64,000 bases of DNA from Sulfuricystis thermophila (lineage in GTDB: Bacteria; Pseudomonadota; Gammaproteobacteria; Burkholderiales; Rhodocyclaceae). The position numbers were made by a program, and so were the translations under genes. The DNA lies in contig NZ_AP019373.1 of the NCBI RefSeq assembly GCF_004323595.1, positions 2,625,593-2,689,592 of the forward strand, in the 5' to 3' direction. Below the pieces are notes generated by a model that did not search any database, was not told the DNA's origin, and was given only the letters and a program-made list of their open reading frames with translations. Within the stretch, counting starts at the first letter, position 1. The number at the start of each line of letters is the position of its first letter. This document shows, one piece after another, positions 42,428-53,228 of the stretch.

Positions 42428-43897
42428 ATGAAGAAGCTTTTTGCAATCTTGCTCACCGCCATCAGTCTGCTCGGCATCTCGGGTGTCGTGCTGGCGGCCG
42501 ATGAGCCAGGCACAACGGCAGCGGCTGCAGCCGTCGCCGCCCCGTCGGCCGACGCAGCCGCCCCAGCCGAAGCGCCCGCCGCCGCACCGGCGCCCAACAA
42601 GGGCGACACGGCCTGGATGCTGATGGCCACCGTTCTGGTGATCCTGATGACCATTCCGGGGCTGGCGCTGTTCTATGGCGGGTTGGTGCGCGCCAAGAAC
42701 ATGCTCTCGGTGCTGATGCAGGTGTTCGTCATCTTCGCCTTGATCAGCGTGCTGTGGGCGATCTATGGCTATAGCCTCGCCTTCACCGGCGGCTCGGCCT
42801 TCATCGGCGGCTTCGACAAGCTGTTCCTGATGGGCGTCACGCCCGACTCGGTGGGCGCCACCTTCAGCAAGGGCGTCGTCATCCCCGAGCTGGTATTCGT
42901 CGCCTTCCAGGCCACCTTCGCCGCGATCACCACCGCGCTGATCGTCGGCAGCTTCGCCGAGCGCATCAAGTTCTCGGCCGTGCTGCTGTTCTCGGTGCTG
43001 TGGTTCACCTTCAGCTACCTGCCGATGGCGCACATGGTCTGGTACTGGGATGGCCCGGATGCGATCACCGATGCGGCCTCGCTCGAGAAGGTGCTCGCCG
43101 GCGCCGGCTTCCTGTGGGCCAAGGGCGCGCTCGACTTCGCCGGCGGCACGGTGGTGCACATCAATGCCGCGATGGCCGGTCTCGTCGGCGCCTACTTGGT
43201 TGGCAAGCGCGTCGGCTTCGGCCGTGAAGCGATGACCCCCCATAGCCTCACCCTGACCATGGTGGGCGCCGCACTGCTGTGGGTGGGCTGGTTCGGCTTC
43301 AACGCCGGCTCCAACCTCGAAGCCACCGGCACCGCCGCACTGGCGATGGTCAACACCTTGTTCGCCACGGCCGCCGCGACGCTCTCCTGGATGTTCGCCG
43401 AGTGGCTGTTCAAGGGCAAGCCCTCGATGCTCGGCGCCGCCTCAGGTGCGGTCGCGGGGCTGGTGGCGATCACGCCGGCCTGCGGCTTCGTCGGCCCGTT
43501 GGGCGCGATCGTCATCGGCCTCTTGGCGGGCGTGATCTGCCTGTGGGGTGTCAATGGCCTGAAGAAGCTGCTCGGTGCGGACGACGCGCTGGATGTCTTC
43601 GGCGTGCATGGCGTCGGCGGCATCCTCGGCTCGATCCTCACCGGCGTGTTCGCCTCGCCGGCCTTGGGCGGCACCGGTGTGTATGACTACGTCGCCAATG
43701 CCGTCGGCGAGTACGACATGGCGGCCCAGATCGTCAGCCAGCTCTGGGGGGTCGGCACCGTCATCGTCTGGTCGGGTGTGGTCGCCTTCATCTGCTACAA
43801 GATCGTCGATCTGCTGGTGGGCTTACGCGTGCCCGAGGACGAGGAACGCGAAGGGCTCGACATCACCGCCCACGGCGAGTCGGCCTACCACTACTGA
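42428..43897 (+). CDS. amtB: Ammonium transporter AmtB
   Basis: A 489-residue ammonium channel with a cleavable signal peptide (MKKLFAILLTAISLLGIS, cleavage near LAADEPG), an Ala/Pro-rich linker of about 45 residues that is unusually long, and 11 membrane helices. The conserved pore segment AHMVWYWDGPDA, a histidine pair position near HINAAMAGLVGAYLVG, WVGWFGFNAGSNL and the second pore His in DVFGVHGVGGILGS are present. It is the last gene of the operon and is followed by a strong terminator. GlnK blocks the channel when nitrogen is plentiful. Confidence 0.97.
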   Translation: MKKLFAILLTAISLLGISGVVLAADEPGTTAAAAAVAAPSADAAAPAEAPAAAPAPNKGDTAWMLMATVLVILMTIPGLALFYGGLVRAKNMLSVLMQVFVIFALISVLWAIYGYSLAFTGGSAFIGGFDKLFLMGVTPDSVGATFSKGVVIPELVFVAFQATFAAITTALIVGSFAERIKFSAVLLFSVLWFTFSYLPMAHMVWYWDGPDAITDAASLEKVLAGAGFLWAKGALDFAGGTVVHINAAMAGLVGAYLVGKRVGFGREAMTPHSLTLTMVGAALLWVGWFGFNAGSNLEATGTAALAMVNTLFATAAATLSWMFAEWLFKGKPSMLGAASGAVAGLVAITPACGFVGPLGAIVIGLLAGVICLWGVNGLKKLLGADDALDVFGVHGVGGILGSILTGVFASPALGGTGVYDYVANAVGEYDMAAQIVSQLWGVGTVIVWSGVVAFICYKIVDLLVGLRVPEDEEREGLDITAHGESAYHY

Positions 43898-43943
43898 TCG
43901 ATTTACCTCTCCTTTACCCTCCCTCCGCTTCCCATGCGGTTTC

Positions 43944-43970
43944 GGGCGCCGGCATCGGCGCCCGTTTTTC
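43944..43970. terminator. Rho-independent terminator after amtB
   Basis: GGGCGCCG (43944-43951) pairs perfectly with CGGCGCCC (43956-43963) across the loop GCAT, followed by GTTTTT. It serves the porin-glnK-amtB operon and overlaps the last base pairs of the purU stop region at 43969. Confidence 0.88.
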
Positions 43971-44829
43971 ATCTGAACACCACCGTCTTGTTGCCATGCA
44001 CCAGCACGCGGTCTTCCAGATGGTAGCGCAGACCGCGCGCGAGTACCGTTTTCTCGATGTCCTTGCCGTAGCGCACCATGTCGTCGGGCGAGTCGGAGTG
44101 GTCGATGCGGATCACGTCCTGCTCGATGATCGGTCCCTGATCGAGCTCGGCGGTCACGTAGTGGCAGGTGGCGCCGATCAGTTTCACGCCACGGGCATAG
44201 GCCTGGTGGTAGGGCTTGGCGCCGACGAAGGACGGCAGGAAGCTGTGGTGGATGTTGAGGATCTGGCCAGGATAGGAATTGCAGAACTCAGGCGGCAGGA
44301 TCTGCATGTAGCGCGCCAGCACCATCGTGTCGCCGCGCGATTCCTCGTAAAGCCTGCGGATCTCGGCGAAGGCCTGCGGCTTGTTCTCCGGCGTCACCGG
44401 CACGTGGTGGAAGGGAATGCCATGCCATTCGACGAAGCCGCGAAAGGTCTCGTGATTCGAGATCACGCAGGGAATCTCGATGTCGAGCTCTTTGGACTGC
44501 CAGCGCGCCAGCAAGTCGTAGAGGCAGTGCTCCTGCTTGGAGACGAGGATCACGACGCGCTTTTTCACCGCACTGTCGGTGATCTTCCAGTCCATGTCGA
44601 GTTCCTGCGCGATCGGCGCGAAGCGGCTGCGGAACTCGGCGAGCAGGAACGGCAGCGAGTCGGCCCTCACCTCGATGCGCATGAAGTAGCGCCCGGCGAT
44701 GGCATCGGAGTGGAAGTTCGATTCGGTGATCCAGCCGCCATGGGCGGCGATGAAGCCGGTCACCTTGGCGATGATGCCGCTCTTGTCCGGGCAGGAGGCA
44801 GCCAGCGTGTAAAAGCGGCCGCTAGACAT
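43969..44829 (-). CDS. purU: Formyltetrahydrofolate deformylase
   Basis: PurU hydrolyses 10-formyl-tetrahydrofolate to formate and tetrahydrofolate, balancing one-carbon units. The 286-residue product starts MSSGRFYTLAASCPDKSGII, has an N-terminal ACT domain, and a C-terminal formyl transferase fold with HHSFLPSFVGAKPYHQAY, GATCHYVTAELDQGPIIEQ and the RIDHSDSPDD loop. The start at 44829 overlaps thrH by 8 bases; longer in-frame starts are inside thrH. The stop faces the amtB terminator. Confidence 0.93.
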   Translation of the reverse strand: MSSGRFYTLAASCPDKSGIIAKVTGFIAAHGGWITESNFHSDAIAGRYFMRIEVRADSLPFLLAEFRSRFAPIAQELDMDWKITDSAVKKRVVILVSKQEHCLYDLLARWQSKELDIEIPCVISNHETFRGFVEWHGIPFHHVPVTPENKPQAFAEIRRLYEESRGDTMVLARYMQILPPEFCNSYPGQILNIHHSFLPSFVGAKPYHQAYARGVKLIGATCHYVTAELDQGPIIEQDVIRIDHSDSPDDMVRYGKDIEKTVLARGLRYHLEDRVLVHGNKTVVFR

Positions 44830-45445
44830 CGCCGACCCTCGCTGCGGCCCGGTCGATTTCGCTGCGCAGCGCGTCATAAGAGAGCGCGACGGGAAACTGC
44901 GGGAATTCAGCGATGACGTTCTGCGGCGGGTGGAACAGGATACCGGCATGCGCTTCGGCAAGCATCGCGGTGTCGTTGTAAGAATCGCCGGCGGCGATGA
45001 CGCGGAAATTGAGCTCCTTGAAGCGCTTGACCGCCTCCTGTTTCTGATTCGGCAGGCGCAGGTGGTATGCGGCGACGAAGCCGGCGGCATCGGTCTCGAG
45101 CCGGTGGCAGAACAGCGTCGGCATGCCCAGCTGGATCATCAACGGCATCGCGAATTCGTAGAAGGTGTCGGAGAGGATGATCACCTGATAGTCGCGCCGC
45201 AAGGCGTCGAGAAATTCCTTCGCGCCGGGCAGTGGCCCCATGCCGGCGATGACCTGCTGGATGTCCGGCAGGCCGAGCTGGTGTTGCCGCAGCAGATCGA
45301 GCCGGTAGCGCATCAGCTTGTCGTAATCCGGCTCGTCGCGCGTGGTGCGACGCAGTTCGGGAATGCGCGTGCGCTCGGCGAATTCGATCCAGATCTCGGG
45401 GACGAGCACCCCTTCGAGGTCGAGACAGACGAGTTGCACGGCCAA
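44822..45445 (-). CDS. thrH: Bifunctional phosphoserine phosphatase/homoserine phosphotransferase ThrH
   Basis: A 207-residue HAD-family enzyme of the ThrH type. It can dephosphorylate phosphoserine and pass the phosphate to homoserine. The nucleophile motif is VCLDLEGVLVPEIW (DxE variant typical of ThrH), motif II is VIILSDTFYEF, and motif III/IV is VIAAGDSYNDTAMLAEAHAG. Length is that of the family. It overlaps purU by 8 bases, forming a two-gene unit. Confidence 0.9.
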   Translation of the reverse strand: MAVQLVCLDLEGVLVPEIWIEFAERTRIPELRRTTRDEPDYDKLMRYRLDLLRQHQLGLPDIQQVIAGMGPLPGAKEFLDALRRDYQVIILSDTFYEFAMPLMIQLGMPTLFCHRLETDAAGFVAAYHLRLPNQKQEAVKRFKELNFRVIAAGDSYNDTAMLAEAHAGILFHPPQNVIAEFPQFPVALSYDALRSEIDRAAARVGDV

Positions 45446-45510
45446 GGCTCCCGGAAAAAATGAAAGCCGCGATTCTACTCGACCACCCTGTCGAGGACGG
45501 CGGCTGCAAA

Positions 45511-46635
45511 TTACAAATCCTGGACGCAGAGGGTGCTGGGATCGTGTTCGCCGGCGATTGCCATGGTTTCGAGATGCTGAAGCACCTCCCTGCTGGCCGC
45601 TTCCATTGCACCGAGCTCAGCGAGGCCTTTTGCATAATCACCGTCACGATAGGCTTGCACTGCCGTTTGGCCATGCTGATGAACAAGCACATGAGGAGCC
45701 TCGACAGCACCATAGCCTGACAGTTGCGAGAAACATGCCTTGCCATCTCCTTCGTAATACCACTTGCCGAGCCGGCAGGTGGTATGGCTGGCGAAGTCCT
45801 CTGGATTCTTGTCGGAAATACCAAGGAAGACGAGATAGATCTCCATCTTGAAAACCAAGTGATCCTTCTTGGCCGTCTCGATGAAGCTGCGCAGGGCCGT
45901 GGCAGCGATAGTCTGCGTCATGTCCCGCGATATTTCGAGTAGCCCGTCGATGCTGGCAAAGGCCTCTTCGCCGTTTCGCTGGATCGCGTTCATTTCTTCC
46001 GGATTGACTTCCGACTGCAGTTTGGCTTGGGACGCCTGTTCCTGCACATGCGCTACCAACTGAGAAATTTCCCCTGTGGCCGCGGTAGTGCGCTCAGCGA
46101 GCTTGCGCACCTCGTCAGCCACGACTGCGAATCCGCGCCCCTGCTCCCCCGCGCGTGCAGCCTCGATCGCGGCATTCAAAGCCAGCAGGTTGGTCTGATC
46201 AGCAATTTCCTTGATCAGTTTGACAATGCCATTGATACGGGCCGTGCGCTCGTGCAACTGATCGATGGCCAAGGCGCTCGCTCGTGCACGCTCGATCAGG
46301 CGATCGATGTGTTCGGTTAAACGGTGCACCGATTGCTGGCTATGGGCAGTTTCGCCCGCGGCTTTGACTACCTCCCGGGTTTCCCTGCGGAGCACCTGTG
46401 CCATGGTGGCCATCGTGGTCTGTACCGATTTTGTCGATTCACCGAACTCGTAGAGGTGTTTGACCAAGCCCTCGAAAAAGGCGATACGTGCCTGCTTTTC
46501 GGCACACTTCGTCTCGAGTGCAGCCAGCCGGTCCTCGAGCGCGGCGAGGCGCTCCTGCGCCGCGCGTTCGCGGCCTTGGGTCTCAGACAGCTCGCTCCGT
46601 AGCGCCTCGATCTCTTTACGTGATGAGCCAAACAT
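45511..46635 (-). CDS. Soluble methyl-accepting chemotaxis receptor with C-terminal CZB zinc-binding domain
   Basis: This 374-residue protein has no membrane segment. A long N-terminal coiled coil (about 5-60) leads to an MCP signalling domain with the hairpin tip [20 protein letters not shown] and [20 protein letters not shown]-terminal CZB domain follows, with the His/Cys ligands in [24 protein letters not shown] and [13 protein letters not shown] domains bind zinc and can sense zinc or hypochlorite. Start at 46635 follows GGAGGGC. It is a cytoplasmic receptor that probably signals to CheA or to a c-di-GMP circuit. An AT-rich 181-bp gap lies upstream, with no promoter I would commit to. Confidence 0.9.
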   Translation of the reverse strand: MFGSSRKEIEALRSELSETQGRERAAQERLAALEDRLAALETKCAEKQARIAFFEGLVKHLYEFGESTKSVQTTMATMAQVLRRETREVVKAAGETAHSQQSVHRLTEHIDRLIERARASALAIDQLHERTARINGIVKLIKEIADQTNLLALNAAIEAARAGEQGRGFAVVADEVRKLAERTTAATGEISQLVAHVQEQASQAKLQSEVNPEEMNAIQRNGEEAFASIDGLLEISRDMTQTIAATALRSFIETAKKDHLVFKMEIYLVFLGISDKNPEDFASHTTCRLGKWYYEGDGKACFSQLSGYGAVEAPHVLVHQHGQTAVQAYRDGDYAKGLAELGAMEAASREVLQHLETMAIAGEHDPSTLCVQDL

Positions 46636-46816
46636 GGTCCGCCCTCCAAAAACGTTAATGGCAACATGGATATATGCCAAGCATATTGAAATTTAATTAA
46701 TGCCGCAATGTTGGAGTTTTCCCCCTGCTCAGGCGTTTTTCCCATGGCCAGCAGGCTATGCGCGATGAACGAGAGCCTGCTGCCAGTCATTTGGCGGATT
46801 GATCGTGCGTGGCTGC

Positions 46817-48678
<1,862 letters not shown>

Positions 48679-48682
<4 letters not shown>

Positions 48683-49914
48683 CGGATCGAAGCGACGAAG
48701 CCCTGCCAGTTCTGCCATTCGGCGCGGCAGGCGTCGGGAACCGGCACGGTGGTGGGGATCGCCAGACACTCGAAGGGCGCCAGCGCCTGGCCGATGCGGA
48801 TCGCGCGCGCGAGGATGTCGTACCACTGGCGATCCACTTCACTGCGGCCGGCGGCCGCGGCGGATACCCATTCGGGAAACTCGAAACGCTGCAGATAGCG
48901 TTCGGACACCTTGCAGATCTCGCAGGGGAAGATCTCGCGTTGGGCCCGCGCCTTGGTGATCGGATCGGCGCCTTTACAGCGCTCGAGGTAGCGCGTCATC
49001 AGGGCAGGATAGGTCTCCGCGACGGCGAGCCAGCCGATGCCGGCGACCAGACCCGTGGTGAAGGCGTCGTCGGCACGAGCAGCGGGAACGCCATACTCGG
49101 GCAGCAGTGCGCGCATCGCCGCGCCAGTGGCGACGGCATTCATCCAGAAGCCGCGATAATCGAATTCCGGACAAGCGCCTTTCTGATAACGTGCCATCAT
49201 GTCGGCGACGAACACCACCCGCTTGACGAAGCTGGTACCCAGCCGGGTCACCGCCTGCGGCACCGAGGCGGTCTTGCCGCTGGCGGCGAAACGCGCCGCA
49301 TTGGCGTAATTGATCACCAGCGTCGAAATCACCGGGTCGGGCTGGATGATGCTGGCGACCCGGCGCGCGTCGCCTTCCTCGGCGGCCACGGAGACCTTGT
49401 GGAAGATCATACCGGGCGCCGGCAGATTGCCGTGGGATTCGATCGCGTCGAGGAACTCGGTCATCGGCGGCGTCATCGGGTTCTGGCTGGGCTGCTCGAC
49501 GATCGCAGTGAGCAGTTCGATCGCCGCCTCGCCCGGAGCGCCGATATCGGCGTAGAACGCGTCGATGCCATAACCCTTGCTGAAAGGCGCATAAGCAACA
49601 AGCGGTGCCATGCCGGCGCCGATTCCTGAGAAGGATTCGGGCGTCGCGCGATAGAAGCGCCCGTAGTTGTCGATCACCACCCATACCGCGGCTGCGACGG
49701 CATCCATCAGCTCGCCGCGCAACCACGCGATGGCGTGGGGTGCCAGTTCCTCTATCGTGCGGCCGGGATCATGGCGCGGATCGCAGGCCAGCGCCACCAG
49801 CGGCGGCGTGTGGGCCGTCGCGGGCACGAAAGCGGCCAGGACGCCCTGCCCTGGGCCTGTGGCGCCGTCGGCAGCCACCGTGAGTTCGAATGTCCGGGGA
49901 TTGTGTCCATCCAT
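48679..49914 (-). CDS. HDOD domain-containing protein
   Basis: A 411-residue protein with a central HDOD domain (about 160-320), opening LPAPGMIFHKVSVAAEEGDA and continuing ARRVASIIQPDPVISTLVIN and TRLGTSFVKRVVFVADMMARYQ. HDOD domains are metal-less HD relatives found in bacterial signalling proteins. The N-terminal 150 residues and the C-terminal 90 residues (with CEIC near residue 350) are not recognised. It precedes the ABC-F gene with a 4-base overlap, so the two may be co-translated. Divergent from gshA, with 81 bases between the starts. Confidence 0.82.
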
Positions 49915-49995
49915 GGTGCGGCTCCTCTCGATGCGCCGATTCTACGACCGCACGCCAAGTCGGGCAGAGGATACGCTGGTGTAACATGGTCGATC

Positions 49996-51306
49996 ATGGT
50001 TCCCCATCTCGCCACGGCGCTGACCGGCCCGCTGCTGACGCTCGAGAAGCGCTTCCTCGACAATGAGACCGCCATCGAGCGCTGGCTGCGCGGCCAGTGG
50101 CTCGAACATTCGCCGCCGTTCTACGCTTCCGTCGATTTGCGCAACAGCGGTTTCAAGCTCGCGCCGGTCGACACCAACCTGTTTCCGGGCGGCTTCAACA
50201 ACCTCGACCCGGCGATGCTGCCTTTGTGCGTCCAGGCGGCGATGAGCGCAATCGAGAAGATCTGCCCCGAGGCGAAAAACCTGCTCTTGATCCCCGAGAA
50301 TCACACGCGCAACCAATACTATCTGATGAATGTCGCGCGGCTGGCAGCCATCCTGCGCCATACGGGGCTCAACGTGCGCATCGGCTCGCTGTTGCCGGAA
50401 ATCAGCCAGCCCACCCCACTCAGTCTGCCCGATGGCCAGACGCTGACGCTCGAACCGCTGCGGCGTTTCGGTTCGACCGGCACTGACGGGCTGGGGCGAC
50501 GCCTCGGCCTCGCGAGCGACACGGGCTTCGATCCCTGCGCGATCCTGCTCAACAACGATCTTTCCGCCGGCGTGCCGCCGATCCTGGCAAACCTGCACGA
50601 GCAATTCGTCATCCCGCCTCTCTCCGCCGGCTGGCATACGCGCCGCAAGTCGCAGCACTTCGCCGCCTACCGGCGCATCGCGCGCGAGTTCGCCGCGCTG
50701 ATTGGCATCGATCCTTGGCTGATCGATCCAGAATTCGCCGTCTGCGGCAAGATCGATTTCCAGCAGCGAGCAGGCATCGAATGTCTCGCCGAAAATATCG
50801 ACAAGCTACTCCACCACATCCGCGTCAAATACCGCGAATACGCCATCGATGCGACTCCCTTCGTCGTCGTCAAGGCCGACGCCGGCACCTATGGCATGGG
50901 CATCATGACGGTGAAGGATGCCAGCGAAGTGCGCGAGCTCTCCCGCCGTCAGCGCAACAAGATGGCCGTGGTCAAGGAAGGTCTGCAGGTCACCGAGGTG
51001 ATCATCCAGGAAGGCGTGCCGACCTTTGAAACCGTCGATGAGGGCGTTGCCGAACCGGTGGTCTACATGATCGATCGCTACGTCGTCGGCGGTTTCTATC
51101 GCGTGCATACCCAGCGCGGTGTAGATGAAAACCTCAACGCGCCGGGCATGCATTTCAAGCCGCTCGCTTTCGAGACCGGCTGCACGCTGCCCGACACGAC
51201 CCAGAACCCGGACGCCCCACCCAACCGTTTCTATGCCTATGGCGTGATCGCGCGGCTGGCGCTGCTGGCCGCGGCCTGCGAGCTCGAGGAATACGGCGAA
51301 GCATGA
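49996..51306 (+). CDS. gshA: Glutamate-cysteine ligase (TIGR02049 type)
   Basis: This 436-residue enzyme joins glutamate and cysteine, the first step in glutathione synthesis. It belongs to the distinct proteobacterial type (TIGR02049), not the E. coli GshA fold family. It opens MVPHLATALTGPLLTLEKRF; ASVDLRNSGFKLAPVDTNLF, NHTRNQYYLMNVARLA and FVVVKADAGTYGMGIMTV are visible. The start at 49996 is chosen over ATG 49986, which is out of frame. It overlaps apbE by 4 bases. No gshB lies here, although it often follows gshA in related genomes. Confidence 0.93.
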   Translation: MVPHLATALTGPLLTLEKRFLDNETAIERWLRGQWLEHSPPFYASVDLRNSGFKLAPVDTNLFPGGFNNLDPAMLPLCVQAAMSAIEKICPEAKNLLLIPENHTRNQYYLMNVARLAAILRHTGLNVRIGSLLPEISQPTPLSLPDGQTLTLEPLRRFGSTGTDGLGRRLGLASDTGFDPCAILLNNDLSAGVPPILANLHEQFVIPPLSAGWHTRRKSQHFAAYRRIAREFAALIGIDPWLIDPEFAVCGKIDFQQRAGIECLAENIDKLLHHIRVKYREYAIDATPFVVVKADAGTYGMGIMTVKDASEVRELSRRQRNKMAVVKEGLQVTEVIIQEGVPTFETVDEGVAEPVVYMIDRYVVGGFYRVHTQRGVDENLNAPGMHFKPLAFETGCTLPDTTQNPDAPPNRFYAYGVIARLALLAAACELEEYGEA

Positions 51307-52343
51307 GGCTTTGGTTCGCCGGACTGCTGGCCCTGCTGCTCGCGGCTTGCGGGCACCCCGTGCCGGTGGCGCAGGAAGCCTATGTCTTCGGCACGCGTGT
51401 CGAGGTGCAGGTGGCCGGCGTGGCTGAAGCCGAGGCGCAGGCGGCGCTCGGCGAGGTGCTGCGTGAATTCGACCGTCTGCATCGCGCCTATCATGCCTGG
51501 CAACCTTCCGAGCTCACCGCGCTGAACGAGGCGATCGCCGCCGGACGACCCCACAAGGTTTCTGCCGAGCTCGCCGGGTTGATCCGCACCGCACAGCGGC
51601 TGGCCGGGCAAGGCGATGGCCTGTTCGATCCCGGCATCGGCCGCATCATCGCGCTGTGGGGTTTCCAAAGCGACGAATTCAAGCCGGCGCTGCCGGATGC
51701 CGCGGCATTGCAGCAACTCGTCGCCGCCAAACCGTCGATCGCCGACCTGTCGGTTGCCGACGACGGCACCGTGACGTCGAAGAACCCAGACGTGGCGCTC
51801 GATTTCGGCGGCTATCTGAAAGGGGTCGCGCTCGATCGTGCCGCGGCGCTTCTCAAACGCCGCGGCATCCACGACGCGCTGATCAACATCGGCGGCAATG
51901 TGCTCGCGCTGGGCAGCAAGGGCGGTGTGCCCTGGCGTGTCGGCATCCGCCATCCGCGCGTCGAGCTCGCCGGCGAAGGCGTCATCGCCACATTGGAACT
52001 CCACGACGGCGAAGCGATCGGCACCTCCGGCGACTATCAGCGCTTCTTCGAGCTCGACGGCAAGCGTTACTGTCACCTGATCGATCCGCGCACGGGCGCG
52101 CCAGCGCAGGGTACCCAGTCGCTCACCGTGTTGATTCCGCCGGGCGCGGATGCCGGCATGCGCTCGGATGTGCTCACCAAGCCGCTGTTCATCAGTAATG
52201 ATCGTTGGCGCGAACTGGCGCGCCGCCTCGACGTGACGCAGGTGCTGCGCATCGATGCGCAGGGGCGGGTCTATGTCACGCCGGCGATGCAGGCGCGATT
52301 GCATTTCACGATGGACAATCTCACCATCGGCGTCGTGCAATAA
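51303..52343 (+). CDS. apbE: FAD:protein FMN transferase (ApbE)
   Basis: ApbE transfers FMN from FAD to Thr/Ser of acceptor proteins such as RnfG, NqrC or flavocytochrome-like reductases. The 346-residue product begins with a lipoprotein signal (LWFAGLLALLLAACGHP, lipobox LLAAC). The FAD-binding segments are DFGGYLKGVALDRAAALL and INIGGNVLALG; the Mg-binding region shows CHLIDPRTGAPAQ, and GADAGMRSDVLTKPLFI is near the end. It occupies the slot after gshA. Its stop lies 8 bases before the EIIA gene. Confidence 0.93.
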   Translation: MRLWFAGLLALLLAACGHPVPVAQEAYVFGTRVEVQVAGVAEAEAQAALGEVLREFDRLHRAYHAWQPSELTALNEAIAAGRPHKVSAELAGLIRTAQRLAGQGDGLFDPGIGRIIALWGFQSDEFKPALPDAAALQQLVAAKPSIADLSVADDGTVTSKNPDVALDFGGYLKGVALDRAAALLKRRGIHDALINIGGNVLALGSKGGVPWRVGIRHPRVELAGEGVIATLELHDGEAIGTSGDYQRFFELDGKRYCHLIDPRTGAPAQGTQSLTVLIPPGADAGMRSDVLTKPLFISNDRWRELARRLDVTQVLRIDAQGRVYVTPAMQARLHFTMDNLTIGVVQ

Positions 52344-52351
52344 TTTTGCCC

Positions 52352-52741
52352 ATGATTGGCATTCTTCTCATCACTCACGATACGCTGGGTGAGGCACTGT
52401 TGCAGTGCGCCTGCCATGTGCTCAACAAACGGCCGGTGCAATTGTTGCAACTGGGTGTGGCCGCCGGCGACGACCCGAACGACCTCCTGCCGCTGGCGAA
52501 AAAGATGCTCAAGCTCGTCGACAGCGGCGATGGGGTGCTGATCCTCACCGACATCTATGGCGCCTCGCCGGCAAACCTCGCCGGCAAGCTGCTCAAGCCC
52601 GGCCATGTCGAAGGCATCGCCGGCGTCAATCTGCCGATGCTGCTGCGGGCGCTTTCCTACCGCGACCGCGACATGGAGACGCTGTTGAAGCGCACCACCG
52701 GCGGTGGCCGCGATGGCGTGCTCGACATGTTGAGACATTGA
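52352..52741 (+). CDS. PTS system mannose-type EIIA component
   Basis: A 129-residue stand-alone EIIA domain of the mannose family. The phosphorylated His lies in ILLITHDTLGEALLQ. LILTDIYGASPANLAGKLL and GVNLPMLLRALSYRD are further family motifs. No EIIB, EIIC or EIID gene is present, so the system is likely a regulatory PTS rather than a sugar transporter. The gene's TGA stop lies within the left 5-bp target duplication (TTGAA) of the MITE-like element that follows. Confidence 0.92.
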   Translation: MIGILLITHDTLGEALLQCACHVLNKRPVQLLQLGVAAGDDPNDLLPLAKKMLKLVDSGDGVLILTDIYGASPANLAGKLLKPGHVEGIAGVNLPMLLRALSYRDRDMETLLKRTTGGGRDGVLDMLRH

Positions 52742-52742
52742 A

Positions 52743-52948
52743 CCCAGATCGTCCATTAGACCGGGCTGATTCGCCATGAGCATGCGCAACGATCATTTCA
52801 TCGCCCTACACGGCGGCTTTCGGGCTGCGGGCGGCATCTTCGCGCCCCCCCTCCTCGCCAATAGACACCGTTATTGGCTCGTCGCGGGGACGCAAACCTG
52901 CTTGCCCTCGCCTTCGAAACCCGCTCGTGTTCCAATGGACAATCTGGG
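52743..52948. mobile_element. MITE-like element, copy 1
   Basis: A 206-bp element with 15-bp terminal inverted repeats (CCCAGAT then C/T GTCCATT at the left, AATGGACAATCTGGG at the right; one mismatch). It is flanked by the direct repeat TTGAA (52738-52742 and 52949-52953). The interior has the near-palindrome CCAATA-N8-TATTGG. No transposase is encoded. It is near-identical by eye to the element at 62451-62655, with scattered substitutions. It separates the EIIA gene from ptsH, with the ptsH ATG 8 bases after the element. Confidence 0.9.
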
Positions 52949-52956
52949 TTGAACCG

Positions 52957-53226
52957 ATGCCGAAAGCCGAAGCGACGATCGTCAACAAGCTGGGGCTGCA
53001 CGCGCGCGCCTCGGCGAAACTCACCCAGCTGGCCGGCAGCTTTCCCTGCGAGGTATGGATGGAAAAGAATGGCCGCCGCATCAACGCCAAGAGCATCATG
53101 GGCGTGATGATGTTGGCCGCCGCCAAGGGCAGCACCGTGACCATCGACACCGAAGGCGAGCGTGCCGATGAAGCGCTCGCCGCGATCCTCGCGCTGATCG
53201 CGGATCGTTTCGGCGAGGACGAATAA
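52957..53226 (+). CDS. ptsH: Phosphocarrier protein HPr
   Basis: An 89-residue HPr that carries phosphate from EI to EIIA. The active His15 region is NKLGLHARASAKLTQLAG, and GRRINAKSIMGVMMLAAAKG is the regulatory Ser region (Ser in KSIMG). The start at 52957 was chosen for homology. The MITE-like element ends 8 bases before the ATG, so the native leader and ribosome-binding site have been replaced by element sequence; only weak GGTTGA-type pairing is visible. Confidence 0.95.
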   Translation: MPKAEATIVNKLGLHARASAKLTQLAGSFPCEVWMEKNGRRINAKSIMGVMMLAAAKGSTVTIDTEGERADEALAAILALIADRFGEDE

Positions 53227-53228
53227 AC

